Source of the DNA: an uncultured Saccharospirillaceae bacterium
GTDB taxonomy: Bacteria > Pseudomonadota > Gammaproteobacteria > Pseudomonadales > Oceanobacteraceae
Length of the DNA stretch: 64,000 nucleotides
Direction: 5' to 3'
NCBI GenBank assembly: GCA_947503895.1
Contig: CANNFT010000016.1
Location: 1-64,000 of the forward strand
Positions 35,555 to 44,844 of the stretch are shown in pieces. The translations under genes and the position numbers were made by a program. The stretch's first letter is position 1. The number at the start of each line of letters is the position of its first letter. Under the pieces are notes generated by a model that saw nothing but the letters and a program-made list of their open reading frames with translations, searched no databases and was not told where the DNA came from.

Positions 35555-37354
35555 TTAGCTATCAACAGAGAGTACCGCATGGAATGCAGATTGCGGTACT
35601 TCAACGTTCCCCAATTGCTTCATGCGCTTTTTACCTTCTTTCTGTTTCTGTAACAGCTTTTTCTTCCGGCTCACATCGCCACCGTAACATTTTGCGGTAA
35701 CATTTTTACGTAAGGCTTTCACGGTTGTGCGCGAGATCACTTGATTTCCGACTGCTGACTGTATGGCAACATCAAACATTTGACGAGGAATCAGTTCCGC
35801 CAGTTTTTCGCAGATAGCGCGGCCGTATGTACGAGTTTTATCTCTATGAATGATGACGGCTAACGCATCAACTCGCTCTCCGTTAATTAAGATATCCATA
35901 CGCACGAGGGGAGCAGCTTCAAATCGCGTGAAGCTATAGTCTAGGGAGGCAAAACCTTTACTACAGGACTTTAGCCGATCGAAAAAGTCACCGACCACTT
36001 CACTCATTGGAATGTCGTAGCTCAAGCTGACTTGATTACCGGTAAAATTCATATTTTTTTGCACGCCACGCTTTTCAACACAGAGTGTTATGACATTACC
36101 AACGTGCTCTTGCGGTACCAGTATGTTTGCTTCGCAAATCGGTTCGCGCATTTCGTTCATTTTGCTGGGGTCAGGTAAACGAGAAGGGTTCGCAACCTCG
36201 ACAATTTCGCCTGACGACAGCTCTAATTCGTACACTACAGTCGGGGCCGTAGTAATCAGATCAAGCCCATATTCACGCTCAAGACGTTCCTGAATGATTT
36301 CCATGTGCAGCATACCTAAGAAGCCACAACGGAATCCAAAACCTAACGCATCAGAACTTTCTGGTTCATAGAAGAGTGAAGCGTCATTGAGCGACAGCTT
36401 TTCCAATGCGTCTCGAAAATCTTCATATTGATCAGAGCTAACGGTGAATAAACCGGCGTATACCTGAGGTTTTACTTTCGTAAAACCGGGCAATGAGTCA
36501 ATGTCGGCTGTTTTGGTATGAGTAATGGTGTCACCCACGGGCGCACCGTGAATGTCTTTGATACCCGCGACCATGAATCCTACTTCGCCTGTACCCAACG
36601 CCCCCGTCGTTTGGCGCTTAGGCGTAAAGATACCAATGAGGTCCGCATTCCAGTCACGACCGGTGGACTTCACTCGAATTTTGTCACCTTTCTTTATCCG
36701 ACCATTCACAACACGGATTAAGGAAACCACACCTAGGTAGGAGTCAAACCAAGAGTCGATAATCAATGCTTGGAGGCTGCCGTTCGGATCACCTTGTGGC
36801 GGCGGAATGCGCTGAACCATATCTTCGAGCACATCTTCAACACCAATACCGCTTTTTGCACTGCAGCGAACCGCTTCAGTTGCGTCGATTCCAATGATGT
36901 CTTCAATTTCTTGCGCCACGGCATCCGGGTCAGCTTGAGGTAAGTCCATTTTGTTTAAAACGGGCACCACTTCAAGGCCTTGATCAAGTGCGGTGTAGCA
37001 ATTTGCTACAGACTGCGCCTCCACACCTTGAGCGGCATCAACGACTAGGAGTGCGCCTTCACATGCCGCTAAAGAACGGGATACTTCATAGGAAAAGTCC
37101 ACGTGTCCAGGCGTGTCGATGAAATTAAGCTGGTAGGTATTACCATCTTTAGATTTGTAATCCAGCGTGACACTTTGGGCTTTGATCGTAATGCCACGTT
37201 CACGCTCAAGGTCCATGCTATCAAGAACTTGGGCCTGCATTTCGCGATCACTCAGTCCACCACAAATCTGGATAAAACGATCCGCAAGGGTCGATTTACC
37301 ATGGTCAATGTGTGCAATGATCGAGAAGTTTCTAATGTGCTCTAGGGTACTCAC
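35555..37354 (-). CDS. lepA: Elongation factor 4 (LepA)
   Basis: This 599-aa translational GTPase acts on ribosomes under ionic stress and in initiation. G motifs are AHIDHGKSTLADR, DTPGHVDF and NKMDLP. The C-terminal LepA-specific domain ends GKKRMKQLGNVEVPQSAFHA. It is preceded by the mucD terminator, so probably has its own promoter in the 37355-37514 interval. Confidence 0.98.
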   Translation of the reverse strand: MSTLEHIRNFSIIAHIDHGKSTLADRFIQICGGLSDREMQAQVLDSMDLERERGITIKAQSVTLDYKSKDGNTYQLNFIDTPGHVDFSYEVSRSLAACEGALLVVDAAQGVEAQSVANCYTALDQGLEVVPVLNKMDLPQADPDAVAQEIEDIIGIDATEAVRCSAKSGIGVEDVLEDMVQRIPPPQGDPNGSLQALIIDSWFDSYLGVVSLIRVVNGRIKKGDKIRVKSTGRDWNADLIGIFTPKRQTTGALGTGEVGFMVAGIKDIHGAPVGDTITHTKTADIDSLPGFTKVKPQVYAGLFTVSSDQYEDFRDALEKLSLNDASLFYEPESSDALGFGFRCGFLGMLHMEIIQERLEREYGLDLITTAPTVVYELELSSGEIVEVANPSRLPDPSKMNEMREPICEANILVPQEHVGNVITLCVEKRGVQKNMNFTGNQVSLSYDIPMSEVVGDFFDRLKSCSKGFASLDYSFTRFEAAPLVRMDILINGERVDALAVIIHRDKTRTYGRAICEKLAELIPRQMFDVAIQSAVGNQVISRTTVKALRKNVTAKCYGGDVSRKKKLLQKQKEGKKRMKQLGNVEVPQSAFHAVLSVDS

Positions 37355-37514
37355 AAATATACAACCTAACCCATAAAAAATGGCGCAAATTCTAACCGAT
37401 TTAGGTACTGCGCGCTATAAAACTCATCAGGGCTGCGAGCGAATCCCGACTTTTTGCCGAATTTCACGCCAACCAACCGGTGTTTCACTTAACGCTCCTT
37501 CATTTATTGTACGT

Positions 37515-37557
37515 CAGAACGCAAAAAACCGCTCAATGAGCGGCCTTTTGCGTTCTG
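37515..37557 (-). terminator. Intrinsic terminator downstream of mucD
   Basis: A long inverted repeat: the outer arms CAGAACGCAAAA / TTTTGCGTTCTG surround an inner stem CCGCTCA / TGAGCGG with a one-base loop. On the minus strand the inner stem is followed by a run of six T residues, so it should stop transcription leaving mucD. The A/T runs on both sides could also allow some function on the plus strand. Confidence 0.85.
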
Positions 37558-37588
37558 ATCTCGGCCGGCAAGGGCCTAGTCCACCTCG

Positions 37589-38980
37589 TTAATTTTTCAC
37601 CCTTAACGGGATAAACATGGCTGCTCCACGCCTCACAATACGCATGGGGACTGAGCGATTGGTGGGTAGTTGTTTAACCACGTTATTAAATTCTGTGGTA
37701 TTTCGAATCATCTCGCCGTAGATCATCGTGATGATGTCACCTGTGACCAAGCCTGAGTTTGCACCCGCCCCTTGACCAACCGATTTAACGAGTACCCCTT
37801 CTGTATCCCACTGTTTTTTCTGTGCCGGTGTAAGGTCATCTACCACGATCCCCAACCGATTACTGTCAATGCTGGATTTTGGCTTCGGTGAAGGCGCTTG
37901 CGCTAGGCCGTCTTGCGGTAGTGTGCCAATTTCAACTTTAAGCGTTTTGGCTTTGCCGTGACGAATCACTTTCACTTCCGCTTGCGTACCCGGTCGTACG
38001 CGACCAACCAGATGGGGTAAATCAGACGACAAGACAACATCACGACCATTAAACTCCGTGATGATATCGCCGGGTTGCACACCAGCGAGGTTAGCAGGAC
38101 CTCCTTGAACAATTTGAGACACCAACGCTCCCGCTGCTTTCTTGAGGCCAAAGGACTCAGCCAACTCTTTGTCTACTTCTTGAATCACCACACCTAACCA
38201 ACCCCGTGTGACCATTCCGCTTTCTTTTAACTGTTCGACCACTTCCATGGCTACATTCATGGGGATAGCAAAGGATAGACCCATGAATCCACCAGAGCGG
38301 GTGTAGATTTGTGAGTTAATGCCTACTACCTCTCCATCCAGGTTAAATAGTGGGCCACCCGAGTTTCCTGGGTTAATAGCGACATCAGTTTGAATAAACG
38401 GTACATAGTTTTCGTTGGGTAAACTACGACCCTTAGCACTGACAATGCCGGCTGTCACCGAGTAGTCGAAACCAAATGGACTGCCGATAGCGACGACCCA
38501 CTCACCAACCTTCAGCTTCTCTGAATCGCCCATTTCTAATTTGGGTAAGTTATCAGCTTCCACTTTTAATAGCGCAAGATCTGAGCTCGGATCAGAGCCT
38601 ATGAGTTTGGCTTCCAATTCACGGCGATCATTCAGCCTTACGAATATTTGGTCAGCCTCACTGATGACGTGGTTATTGGTTAAAATATAGCCATCCTTAC
38701 TGACAATGAAGCCCGAACCGAGCGAGGTACGCTCTTGGGATGGATTCGGCACACCTCCGCGCGGACCGGGTTGGCCCGGCACCCCAAAAAAGTGCCTAAA
38801 AATTTCAGGTACACCCTGCGGCATATCCATATTGCCACTAAACCGGGATTTCATTTTTTGAGTGGTGCTAATGTTCACGACCGCAGGTGAAGCCTCTTCA
38901 ACGAGTTCAGTAAAATCTGGCAGACGTGCAAATGAAATAGATGATGCCAATAAAAGGCAAAGACCAATGAGCCGTAACAT
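37589..38980 (-). CDS. mucD: Periplasmic serine protease MucD (DegP/DegQ family)
   Basis: This 463-aa HtrA-type protease with chaperone activity acts in periplasmic quality control. It has a signal peptide ending SISFA. The trypsin-like domain has triad motifs NNHVIS (His), SDLALLK (Asp) and GNSGGPLF (Ser), and two PDZ domains follow. ATG 38980 was chosen: it gives a normal signal peptide and AAGGAGG lies 11 bases upstream. A longer GTG start at 39007 would overlap rseC. It is the last gene of the rpoE-rseABC-mucD operon, as in Pseudomonas. Confidence 0.95.
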   Translation of the reverse strand: MLRLIGLCLLLASSISFARLPDFTELVEEASPAVVNISTTQKMKSRFSGNMDMPQGVPEIFRHFFGVPGQPGPRGGVPNPSQERTSLGSGFIVSKDGYILTNNHVISEADQIFVRLNDRRELEAKLIGSDPSSDLALLKVEADNLPKLEMGDSEKLKVGEWVVAIGSPFGFDYSVTAGIVSAKGRSLPNENYVPFIQTDVAINPGNSGGPLFNLDGEVVGINSQIYTRSGGFMGLSFAIPMNVAMEVVEQLKESGMVTRGWLGVVIQEVDKELAESFGLKKAAGALVSQIVQGGPANLAGVQPGDIITEFNGRDVVLSSDLPHLVGRVRPGTQAEVKVIRHGKAKTLKVEIGTLPQDGLAQAPSPKPKSSIDSNRLGIVVDDLTPAQKKQWDTEGVLVKSVGQGAGANSGLVTGDIITMIYGEMIRNTTEFNNVVKQLPTNRSVPMRIVRRGAAMFIPLRVKN

Positions 38981-38996
38981 ACGGGAACGTTCCTCC

Positions 38997-39458
38997 TTAA
39001 ATTTCACAGACAGGGATTCGAGCTTGATTCGACGATAAAGTTCTCACTATTTTGGGTTGCCACTGACGAATATCAAGACGCTGACTTTTCCAGTTCACCA
39101 TAAAAAAGCCGGCTATAAGCGAGCCAAAGGAGACCAAGATTGTCGTCACTTCATTTGCACCGAGTGATTGTGAAAGCATAGCCAGTAGAATCATCAGCAA
39201 CAAAGGCAGACCATAAATTAGGAGGGAAGATTTCAATACGGCTTGGTCGGGTACGCCAATCATCACGTGATCATTGGGCTGAATATCAACACCGTTCCGG
39301 TCTACGGGGACTTCGAGTCGCTGATGCCCTGCCTTCACCAACAAGCTGTGCCCACAACCTTTTTGGGCACTACAGCTGTCGCAGGCGGATTGACGAATCG
39401 CTTCGATCCAAACGATATCGCCTTCAACCCGCAGGACGCGGGCGGATTCTTCAATCAT
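38997..39458 (-). CDS. rseC: RseC/MucC envelope-stress membrane protein
   Basis: This 153-aa inner-membrane protein has an N-terminal cysteine cluster (SACDSCSAQKGCGHSL, four Cys) and two central membrane segments (LLIYGLPLLLMILLAML and a second near residue 115). This fits the RseC family, which modulates sigma-E signalling and SoxR reduction. ATG 39458 is preferred over TTG 39470. It lies between rseB and mucD. Confidence 0.9.
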   Translation of the reverse strand: MIEESARVLRVEGDIVWIEAIRQSACDSCSAQKGCGHSLLVKAGHQRLEVPVDRNGVDIQPNDHVMIGVPDQAVLKSSLLIYGLPLLLMILLAMLSQSLGANEVTTILVSFGSLIAGFFMVNWKSQRLDIRQWQPKIVRTLSSNQARIPVCEI

Positions 39459-39527
39459 GTACTGCCCCAAAACAAAATTAAGAGTATAGGGGGATTTTAA
39501 ATCTTTTTACGCTTCAATTCACCGCGC

Positions 39528-40553
39528 TTACATCAACTCCACAGATTGCGCGATACGTTGAGCCGCATTACGAGGGATTTCACCCACGACTGTGATCCTA
39601 TGGGTCTTGCCTTGCCATTGTTTGTGCTGGACGGCTAAGACAGTGGGGCCAATCTGGGCGGTTCCCTCATCCATTTTTGCGGCAACGGGCTCAACATAGA
39701 CAGAAAACATTACGATTCCATCGGTAAACATCCGACGCTCCGCATTTTGACTGCCGACATGATTCGCCGGTGCATGCTCAAGCTGGCGTTGTGCAAAGCC
39801 AATGGGCACCCAATTTAACTTCCAGCCTAAGTTTTCACCCTGCCAAGGCGCAGCTGGGGGGGCATCTAAGGCTAATTCAACACCTTTTGTGCGGGGTTCA
39901 AATTGTTTTGCCGTCCATTCTGAGATGGGAGCAAAAAAACTAAACTGGTAACGCTCCAGAATTTGATGCTGCTCTCCCACTAATTCAGACTTCAGTGGAA
40001 CAAGGGTTTGTCGATCTAACCATAAATGGTACTCATGGCGAAACTCATCTTTGGGCACTAATCGAATGCCGACCACCGGGCGTCCAGCTATGCGTTGATA
40101 CCCTAGCAATGCAAGGTTATAGCCTTGTTGCAACTGTGTGCTGTTGCCTAGGTGATTCGGATTAAATGGGCTGGCCCCTTGCTGATTAAGCCGCTCTACT
40201 CGAGCGTCAGGGTGAATGCAGTACAGCTGTTGCCCTCGGCGAATAATCTCACGAGCAGGCCCATCAAGATGCAACATACGCTCCCAAATTTGGCCATCTT
40301 TCATACCATGGCTGATTTCTACGCTTTGGGTATGCACACCCGATTGATGGATGAAAATACCCTGGTACATGGCCTTCGGCGCCTGCTCGATCATCAAGTC
40401 ATACCAGCCTTGAGCCGACAATGACTGGGTTTCAGCAGAAGTCGCTTTTTCCTGTGTTCCTTGATTGGCTTCCTGCGTTTTTTCCACAGCCTGCACGTTG
40501 ACGGCTAAACCAAATAACACGAGAAAGCGAATCAACATCAAATGTTGCATCAT
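39528..40553 (-). CDS. rseB: Sigma-E regulatory protein RseB (MucB)
   Basis: This 341-aa periplasmic protein binds RseA and protects it from DegS cleavage until lipoprotein or LPS signals arrive. It has a signal peptide (MLIRFLVLFGLAVNVQA) and a two-domain LolA-like fold: YQGIFIHQSGVHTQSVEISH, then RIAGRPVVGIRLVPKD. The start overlaps the rseA stop by 4 bp, which indicates coupled translation. Confidence 0.93.
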   Translation of the reverse strand: MMQHLMLIRFLVLFGLAVNVQAVEKTQEANQGTQEKATSAETQSLSAQGWYDLMIEQAPKAMYQGIFIHQSGVHTQSVEISHGMKDGQIWERMLHLDGPAREIIRRGQQLYCIHPDARVERLNQQGASPFNPNHLGNSTQLQQGYNLALLGYQRIAGRPVVGIRLVPKDEFRHEYHLWLDRQTLVPLKSELVGEQHQILERYQFSFFAPISEWTAKQFEPRTKGVELALDAPPAAPWQGENLGWKLNWVPIGFAQRQLEHAPANHVGSQNAERRMFTDGIVMFSVYVEPVAAKMDEGTAQIGPTVLAVQHKQWQGKTHRITVVGEIPRNAAQRIAQSVELM

Positions 40554-41131
40554 TGACTTGCCTTGTTGTCCTCAAAGTTCACGACACGAGCAAACGGCAT
40601 CGCAGTACGACCTTGGCCTATTGCCGAGTCTTGCGCATGTTGTTTCAAATAAGCATTTAAACGTTCTTGCGCTTTTTGCAGCTCGACTTCATCTGCATCC
40701 GCCAGCAAGCTCGCACCATTTTGCTTAGGCAGCTGCGGCGATACCGCTCTTGACTCAGCACTGGCCACTTGCTGCTCTCCAGCAAAATCAACTTGCCCAG
40801 AGAAACGCGCCCCTAATACCACAGCAAAGGCGACAGATGCAGCAACGGAAAGTCCCGCTACAGGCTTCCACCAAGTATTTCTCGGTTTCGGCTCTGCTTC
40901 TGACACGATATCAGCTTCACTTTCCAATGCTTCGGATACAGCACCGCTGATATCCAAACTGGAAAACTCACTAAGCTCGCCTTTCATGGCTTCGCGAGCA
41001 AGGTGATACCTCGCCCATGTATTTCGAAACTCAATGTCGTCTTTGCCTTGACCGAGAATACGATGCAGCGAAAGCTCATCCAATTCTCCATCCATCAAGG
41101 CAGACAAAGTTTCATTACGTTTTTCGGTCAT
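40550..41131 (-). CDS. rseA: Anti-sigma-E factor RseA (MucA)
   Basis: This 193-aa inner-membrane anti-sigma factor has an N-terminal cytoplasmic domain with the family start EKRNETLSALMDGELDE, one membrane segment (VAGLSVAASVAFAVVLGARF) and a periplasmic tail. It holds RpoE inactive until cleaved by DegS and RseP; rseP itself lies at the right edge of this window. ATG 41131 was chosen because the family begins there. A longer frame to 41254 runs into rpoE. Confidence 0.93.
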   Translation of the reverse strand: MTEKRNETLSALMDGELDELSLHRILGQGKDDIEFRNTWARYHLAREAMKGELSEFSSLDISGAVSEALESEADIVSEAEPKPRNTWWKPVAGLSVAASVAFAVVLGARFSGQVDFAGEQQVASAESRAVSPQLPKQNGASLLADADEVELQKAQERLNAYLKQHAQDSAIGQGRTAMPFARVVNFEDNKASQ

Positions 41132-41147
41132 ATCCACCCCATTGCCG

Positions 41148-41732
41148 TTAGGCTGTTTTATCCAGAAGAGGTGCCATTGCTTTATCAATAGCCTCCCGCG
41201 CTCTAAAAATTCTTGATCGAACCGTACCGATGGGACACTGCATGACTTCAGCAATGTCCTCGTAGCTCATACCATCCATTTCTCGTAACGTGATGGCGAC
41301 TCGAAGCTCTTCGGGTAAGGTTTCGATGGCACCAAACACGACTTTCTTTAATTGATCCCGCGCCAATAGTCGATCTGGTGTAGCGGTATCCTTTAGAGAA
41401 CCAGCGGTCTCATAATGTTCCGCATCGACCACATCAACGTCTTGCGCTGGGGGACGACGCCCTTGAGAAACAAGATGATTTTTAGCCGTATTTACTGCAA
41501 TTCGGTAAAGCCATGTGTAAAAAGCGCTATCCCCGCGAAAGTTCTTCAATGCACGATAAGCTTTAATAAACGCTTCTTGAGCAACATCTTGAACTTCTGC
41601 CGAGTCATGCACGTAACGACTAATTAAACCCATGATCTTATGTTGATACTTAAGTACCAGTAGATCAAAGGCACGTTTATCGCCTTTTTGTACCCGCTCT
41701 ACCAATTGTTGGTCTGTATCCTGTGCCGACAT
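41148..41732 (-). CDS. rpoE: RNA polymerase sigma-E factor (RpoE/AlgU)
   Basis: This 194-aa ECF sigma factor controls the envelope-stress regulon. Region 2 has YVHDSAEVQDVAQEAFIKAY and region 4 has LPEELRVAITLREMDGMSYE. The gene heads the rpoE-rseA-rseB-rseC-mucD operon and is divergent from nadB, the standard gammaproteobacterial arrangement. Confidence 0.97.
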   Translation of the reverse strand: MSAQDTDQQLVERVQKGDKRAFDLLVLKYQHKIMGLISRYVHDSAEVQDVAQEAFIKAYRALKNFRGDSAFYTWLYRIAVNTAKNHLVSQGRRPPAQDVDVVDAEHYETAGSLKDTATPDRLLARDQLKKVVFGAIETLPEELRVAITLREMDGMSYEDIAEVMQCPIGTVRSRIFRAREAIDKAMAPLLDKTA

Positions 41733-42330
41733 TACTCCCCCGCGCGATACTTCCGGCGCCAGTCAAATTCTTGCACCTTTTATTAACTTGAGATGCTCTG
41801 ATGGTACCTTTGAATCGGGTTGGTCTGATAAGTTCAATTTAATCCATATGAGGAGCACATAGTATGCTTTTCGCGCTCCGTATACAGGTGATTAGTCTCT
41901 CCAAAATAACGATGATTACACCGCTATGCACAGCCGCAAACCATTGAAAATAAACAAGAGTTTAAAGAGTGCTGAGTTCCAATTAGGGTATGCCTAACAG
42001 ATATACGCTACTAGGGCCTATCACCGCCGATATTCGGGCTGTGCGTCTCGTTAATAGCGTCACCATTTCTTCCAGATTAACAAATTACGTGCCACACCAC
42101 AGCAGAACGTTGATGTCTTTTCCTGTCTCTCCTATAGTTAGTGCCCATCCAAAACTTGCGATCAACTGCGACTGATTTTTAAACACCACCTTTGAACCTC
42201 AACGTATTGTGGGTTGGCTCAGCCAAACGCTGATACATTGGAATCCAAATCTGGCACACCCTCTACACATCGCAAAGACCAACTTGGATGGACACTCATG
42301 ACCCACTTCGACTTAAGAAGGTAAGCTGAT
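41733..42330. other. Divergent rpoE/nadB intergenic region
   Basis: This 598-bp region is longer than the usual rpoE-nadB interval. It must carry the rpoE promoters on the minus strand and the nadB promoter on the plus strand. Apart from a possible sigma-E site near 41809-41835 I found no regulator site, RNA gene or credible small gene in it. Confidence 0.5.
41809..41835 (-). promoter_or_regulatory. Possible sigma-E autoregulatory promoter of rpoE
   Basis: On the minus strand GAACTT (41835-41830) is an exact sigma-E -35 core. After 16 bases it is followed by TCAAA (41813-41809), a partial match to the TCTGA/TCTAA -10. It lies ~80 bp upstream of rpoE, where autoregulation is known in related bacteria. 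The weak -10 keeps confidence low. Confidence 0.35.
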
Positions 42331-43923
42331 TTGACCTATACAGACCATCGGCACGTATTTGATGTACTCGTCATTGGCAGCGGCGCAGCCGGTTTAACCG
42401 TTGCTCTGAGTGTTGCTGACCACGCAAAGGTCGCCATTTTAAGTAAGGATGTACTCGACAGCGGATCGACACGCTGGGCTCAAGGTGGCATCGCTGCTGT
42501 GCTGGATAATGACGACTCAGTGAAGGCACATATGCAAGACACCATGAATGCAGGCGCAGGTCTCTGTAACTACTCTGCCGTTCGACATACGGTAGAGAAT
42601 GGGAAAAAAGCCATTGATTGGCTGATTGAGCAGCAAGTCAAATTCTCAAAAGGTGAGGACAACGACTACCACTTAACGAAAGAAGGTGGCCACAGTCATC
42701 GCAGAATCATACATGCCGCCGATGCCACTGGGGCGGCGGTTTCGGAAGCACTGGTACAACAAGCCAAATTGCATCCTAATATCAGTGTGCTGGAACACAG
42801 GATGGCACTTGATCTCATCACCTGCGAAAAATTTAATTTACCCGGCAAAGGCGTAGTCGGTGCGTATGTTTACAATGCTGATGCAGACCAAGTAGAGACC
42901 TTTCGAGCACGCTCAGTCGTGGTGGCATCCGGCGGCGCGAGTAAAGCTTATCTTTACACCAGTAATCCAGATGGTACGTCCGGTGATGGTATAGCGATGG
43001 CGTGGCGCGCAGGGTGTCGAGTCGCCAACATGGAATTTAATCAGTTCCACCCCACTTGTCTGTATCACCCTCAAGCGAAGTCCTTTCTCATTACAGAAGC
43101 GGTGCGCGGTGAAGGCGGCCACCTGAAACTGCCCAATGGTGAACGATTCATGCACCGATTCGATGATCGGTTAGAGTTAGCACCGCGTGATATTGTGGCC
43201 CGTGCGATTGACCATGAGATGAAACGCCTAGGTGCCGATTGCTTGTATTTAGATATCAGCCATAAACCCAAAGCCTTTATCTTGGAGCATTTCCCCACGA
43301 TCTATCAACGCTGTTTAGAGTTTGGTATTGATATGAGTCAACAACCCATTCCAGTGGTGCCCGCAGCTCACTACACCTGTGGCGGCATTGTGACGGACCA
43401 ATTTGGACGCACCGATGTGTCCAATTTATACGCCGTAGGTGAAGCCGCTCATACTGGCCTACATGGTGCCAATCGCTTAGCGAGCAACTCTTTACTGGAA
43501 TGCATCGTTTACGGTCAATCGGCCGCCAAACACATTTTGAGCCAATTGAAAAACGCACAAGATATTCCGTTTGCGCCCGACTGGGATGAAAGCCAAGTGA
43601 AGGATTCCGACGAGGAAGTCGTCATCAGCCACAATTGGGATGAACTGCGTCGATTTATGTGGGACTACGTTGGGATCGTACGAACAAACAAGCGACTATT
43701 GCGAGCAAAACATCGCGTTGATTTACTGCGCCAAGAAATCACTGAATTCTATTCGAATTATAAAGTCACCAGCGATTTATTAGAGTTGAGAAATCTAGTT
43801 GAAGTAGCAGATTTAATTATTCGCTGTTCGATTTTAAGAAAAGAAAGTCGCGGCCTGCATTATTCGCTAAGTCACCCAGACCTATTACCTGTCGCATACG
43901 ACACGGTGCTAACGCCGACATAA
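42331..43923 (+). CDS. nadB: L-aspartate oxidase
   Basis: This 530-aa FAD enzyme oxidises L-aspartate to iminoaspartate, the first step of NAD synthesis. The FAD-binding motif VIGSGAAGLTVAL is at the start, with GSTRWAQGGIAAVL, HSHRRIIHA and ASNSLLECIVYGQSAA further on, all family hallmarks. The start codon is TTG 42331, with an AAGAAGGTAAG ribosome site upstream. No better ATG precedes the FAD motif. Confidence 0.97.
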   Translation: MTYTDHRHVFDVLVIGSGAAGLTVALSVADHAKVAILSKDVLDSGSTRWAQGGIAAVLDNDDSVKAHMQDTMNAGAGLCNYSAVRHTVENGKKAIDWLIEQQVKFSKGEDNDYHLTKEGGHSHRRIIHAADATGAAVSEALVQQAKLHPNISVLEHRMALDLITCEKFNLPGKGVVGAYVYNADADQVETFRARSVVVASGGASKAYLYTSNPDGTSGDGIAMAWRAGCRVANMEFNQFHPTCLYHPQAKSFLITEAVRGEGGHLKLPNGERFMHRFDDRLELAPRDIVARAIDHEMKRLGADCLYLDISHKPKAFILEHFPTIYQRCLEFGIDMSQQPIPVVPAAHYTCGGIVTDQFGRTDVSNLYAVGEAAHTGLHGANRLASNSLLECIVYGQSAAKHILSQLKNAQDIPFAPDWDESQVKDSDEEVVISHNWDELRRFMWDYVGIVRTNKRLLRAKHRVDLLRQEITEFYSNYKVTSDLLELRNLVEVADLIIRCSILRKESRGLHYSLSHPDLLPVAYDTVLTPT

Positions 43924-43957
43924 AGTCGCTTACCGTTTGGCAGATGGCGCTGTGCGC

Positions 43958-44431
43958 TCACTCTTGATTGCTGGTCAAAGACGGGTGAGTCGAGCTTGCG
44001 CCATGACGATGTTGAGATGTTTGTTGATGCAATTTTAACAAAACCCGAAATCGCCTAAAGGACTCGGCGTCAACGCTATCACGTAATAGCCACTCTCGGC
44101 AGTGTTTTCCCGCCTGCCGATAACCTAAGTGCACTAAACTGGGTAATACTCGATACACCTGAAGATTTTCAATAGGTTGCGTGGTTTGAGCGGTTTGCCC
44201 TCGAAACCACTGGCCATGTTGAAACACCCAAATTCGGGCTTGTTGAAAGTCATGCCGCCGACGAAAATACTGCATACACCAAAAGACTTGATAAGCCCAA
44301 ACCGGTGTAAATAACCAAAGGTTTTCAAAGGGAATCGACAAAGTACTTATAAATAACGCAAGGTGCGCCAGCAGATGCCAACGCCCCCAACGTGCAGATG
44401 ATGTGACGGCTAATTCAACTCGGCTGTACAC
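43958..44431 (-). CDS. YgfX family membrane protein
   Basis: This 157-aa protein has hydrophobic segments in the first ~60 residues (HLLAHLALFISTLSIPF, LFTPVWAYQVFWCMQYF) and a basic C-terminal half, the layout of YgfX/CptA. YgfX is encoded next to sdhE in many gammaproteobacteria and has been linked to SdhE function and to cell-division toxicity in E. coli. Its start overlaps the sdhE stop by 17 bp. It converges on nadB. Sequence similarity to E. coli YgfX is weak, so the name rests partly on context. Confidence 0.7.
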   Translation of the reverse strand: MYSRVELAVTSSARWGRWHLLAHLALFISTLSIPFENLWLFTPVWAYQVFWCMQYFRRRHDFQQARIWVFQHGQWFRGQTAQTTQPIENLQVYRVLPSLVHLGYRQAGKHCREWLLRDSVDAESFRRFRVLLKLHQQTSQHRHGASSTHPSLTSNQE

Positions 44432-44711
44432 GGTTCAGTATCATATTCACCATATAAGCTAAGTCTGCATCCTCTGGACGCTTATGTTGCATAAACCAGC
44501 TAAACAAATCAGGGTCTTCACAATCCAGTAATTTGCGATACTTCGCTTGATCCTCGTCACTGAGATCTGAATAGACTTCTTCTAGAAATGGCAATAAGAG
44601 CACATCCAGTTCCAGCATGCCTCGGCGGCTATGCCACCAAAGTCGTTTTTTCTCGATGGCTTTTTGATCTTCTTTGACGTCCGACACAAACACCTCGTTA
44701 TCCGTCAGCAT
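44415..44711 (-). CDS. sdhE: FAD assembly factor SdhE
   Basis: This 98-aa SdhE (YgfY) helps attach FAD covalently to succinate dehydrogenase SdhA. The signature HSRRGMLELDVLL is intact, followed by LLDCEDPDLFSWF. ATG 44711 was preferred to a TTG two codons upstream. It is divergent from ygfZ, a common neighbour. Confidence 0.94.
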   Translation of the reverse strand: MLTDNEVFVSDVKEDQKAIEKKRLWWHSRRGMLELDVLLLPFLEEVYSDLSDEDQAKYRKLLDCEDPDLFSWFMQHKRPEDADLAYMVNMILNRVQPS

Positions 44712-44844
44712 GGACAAAACCAGCAGATTATATCAGTGAATAGTCGGGAATACTTATTCCCAAATCAAGTATTCGCCCAGTAGCACCTTGCTGTGATGCT
44801 AAACCTGAGTAAAATACTCGGACAAAGTACGCAGAGCCTAAATT

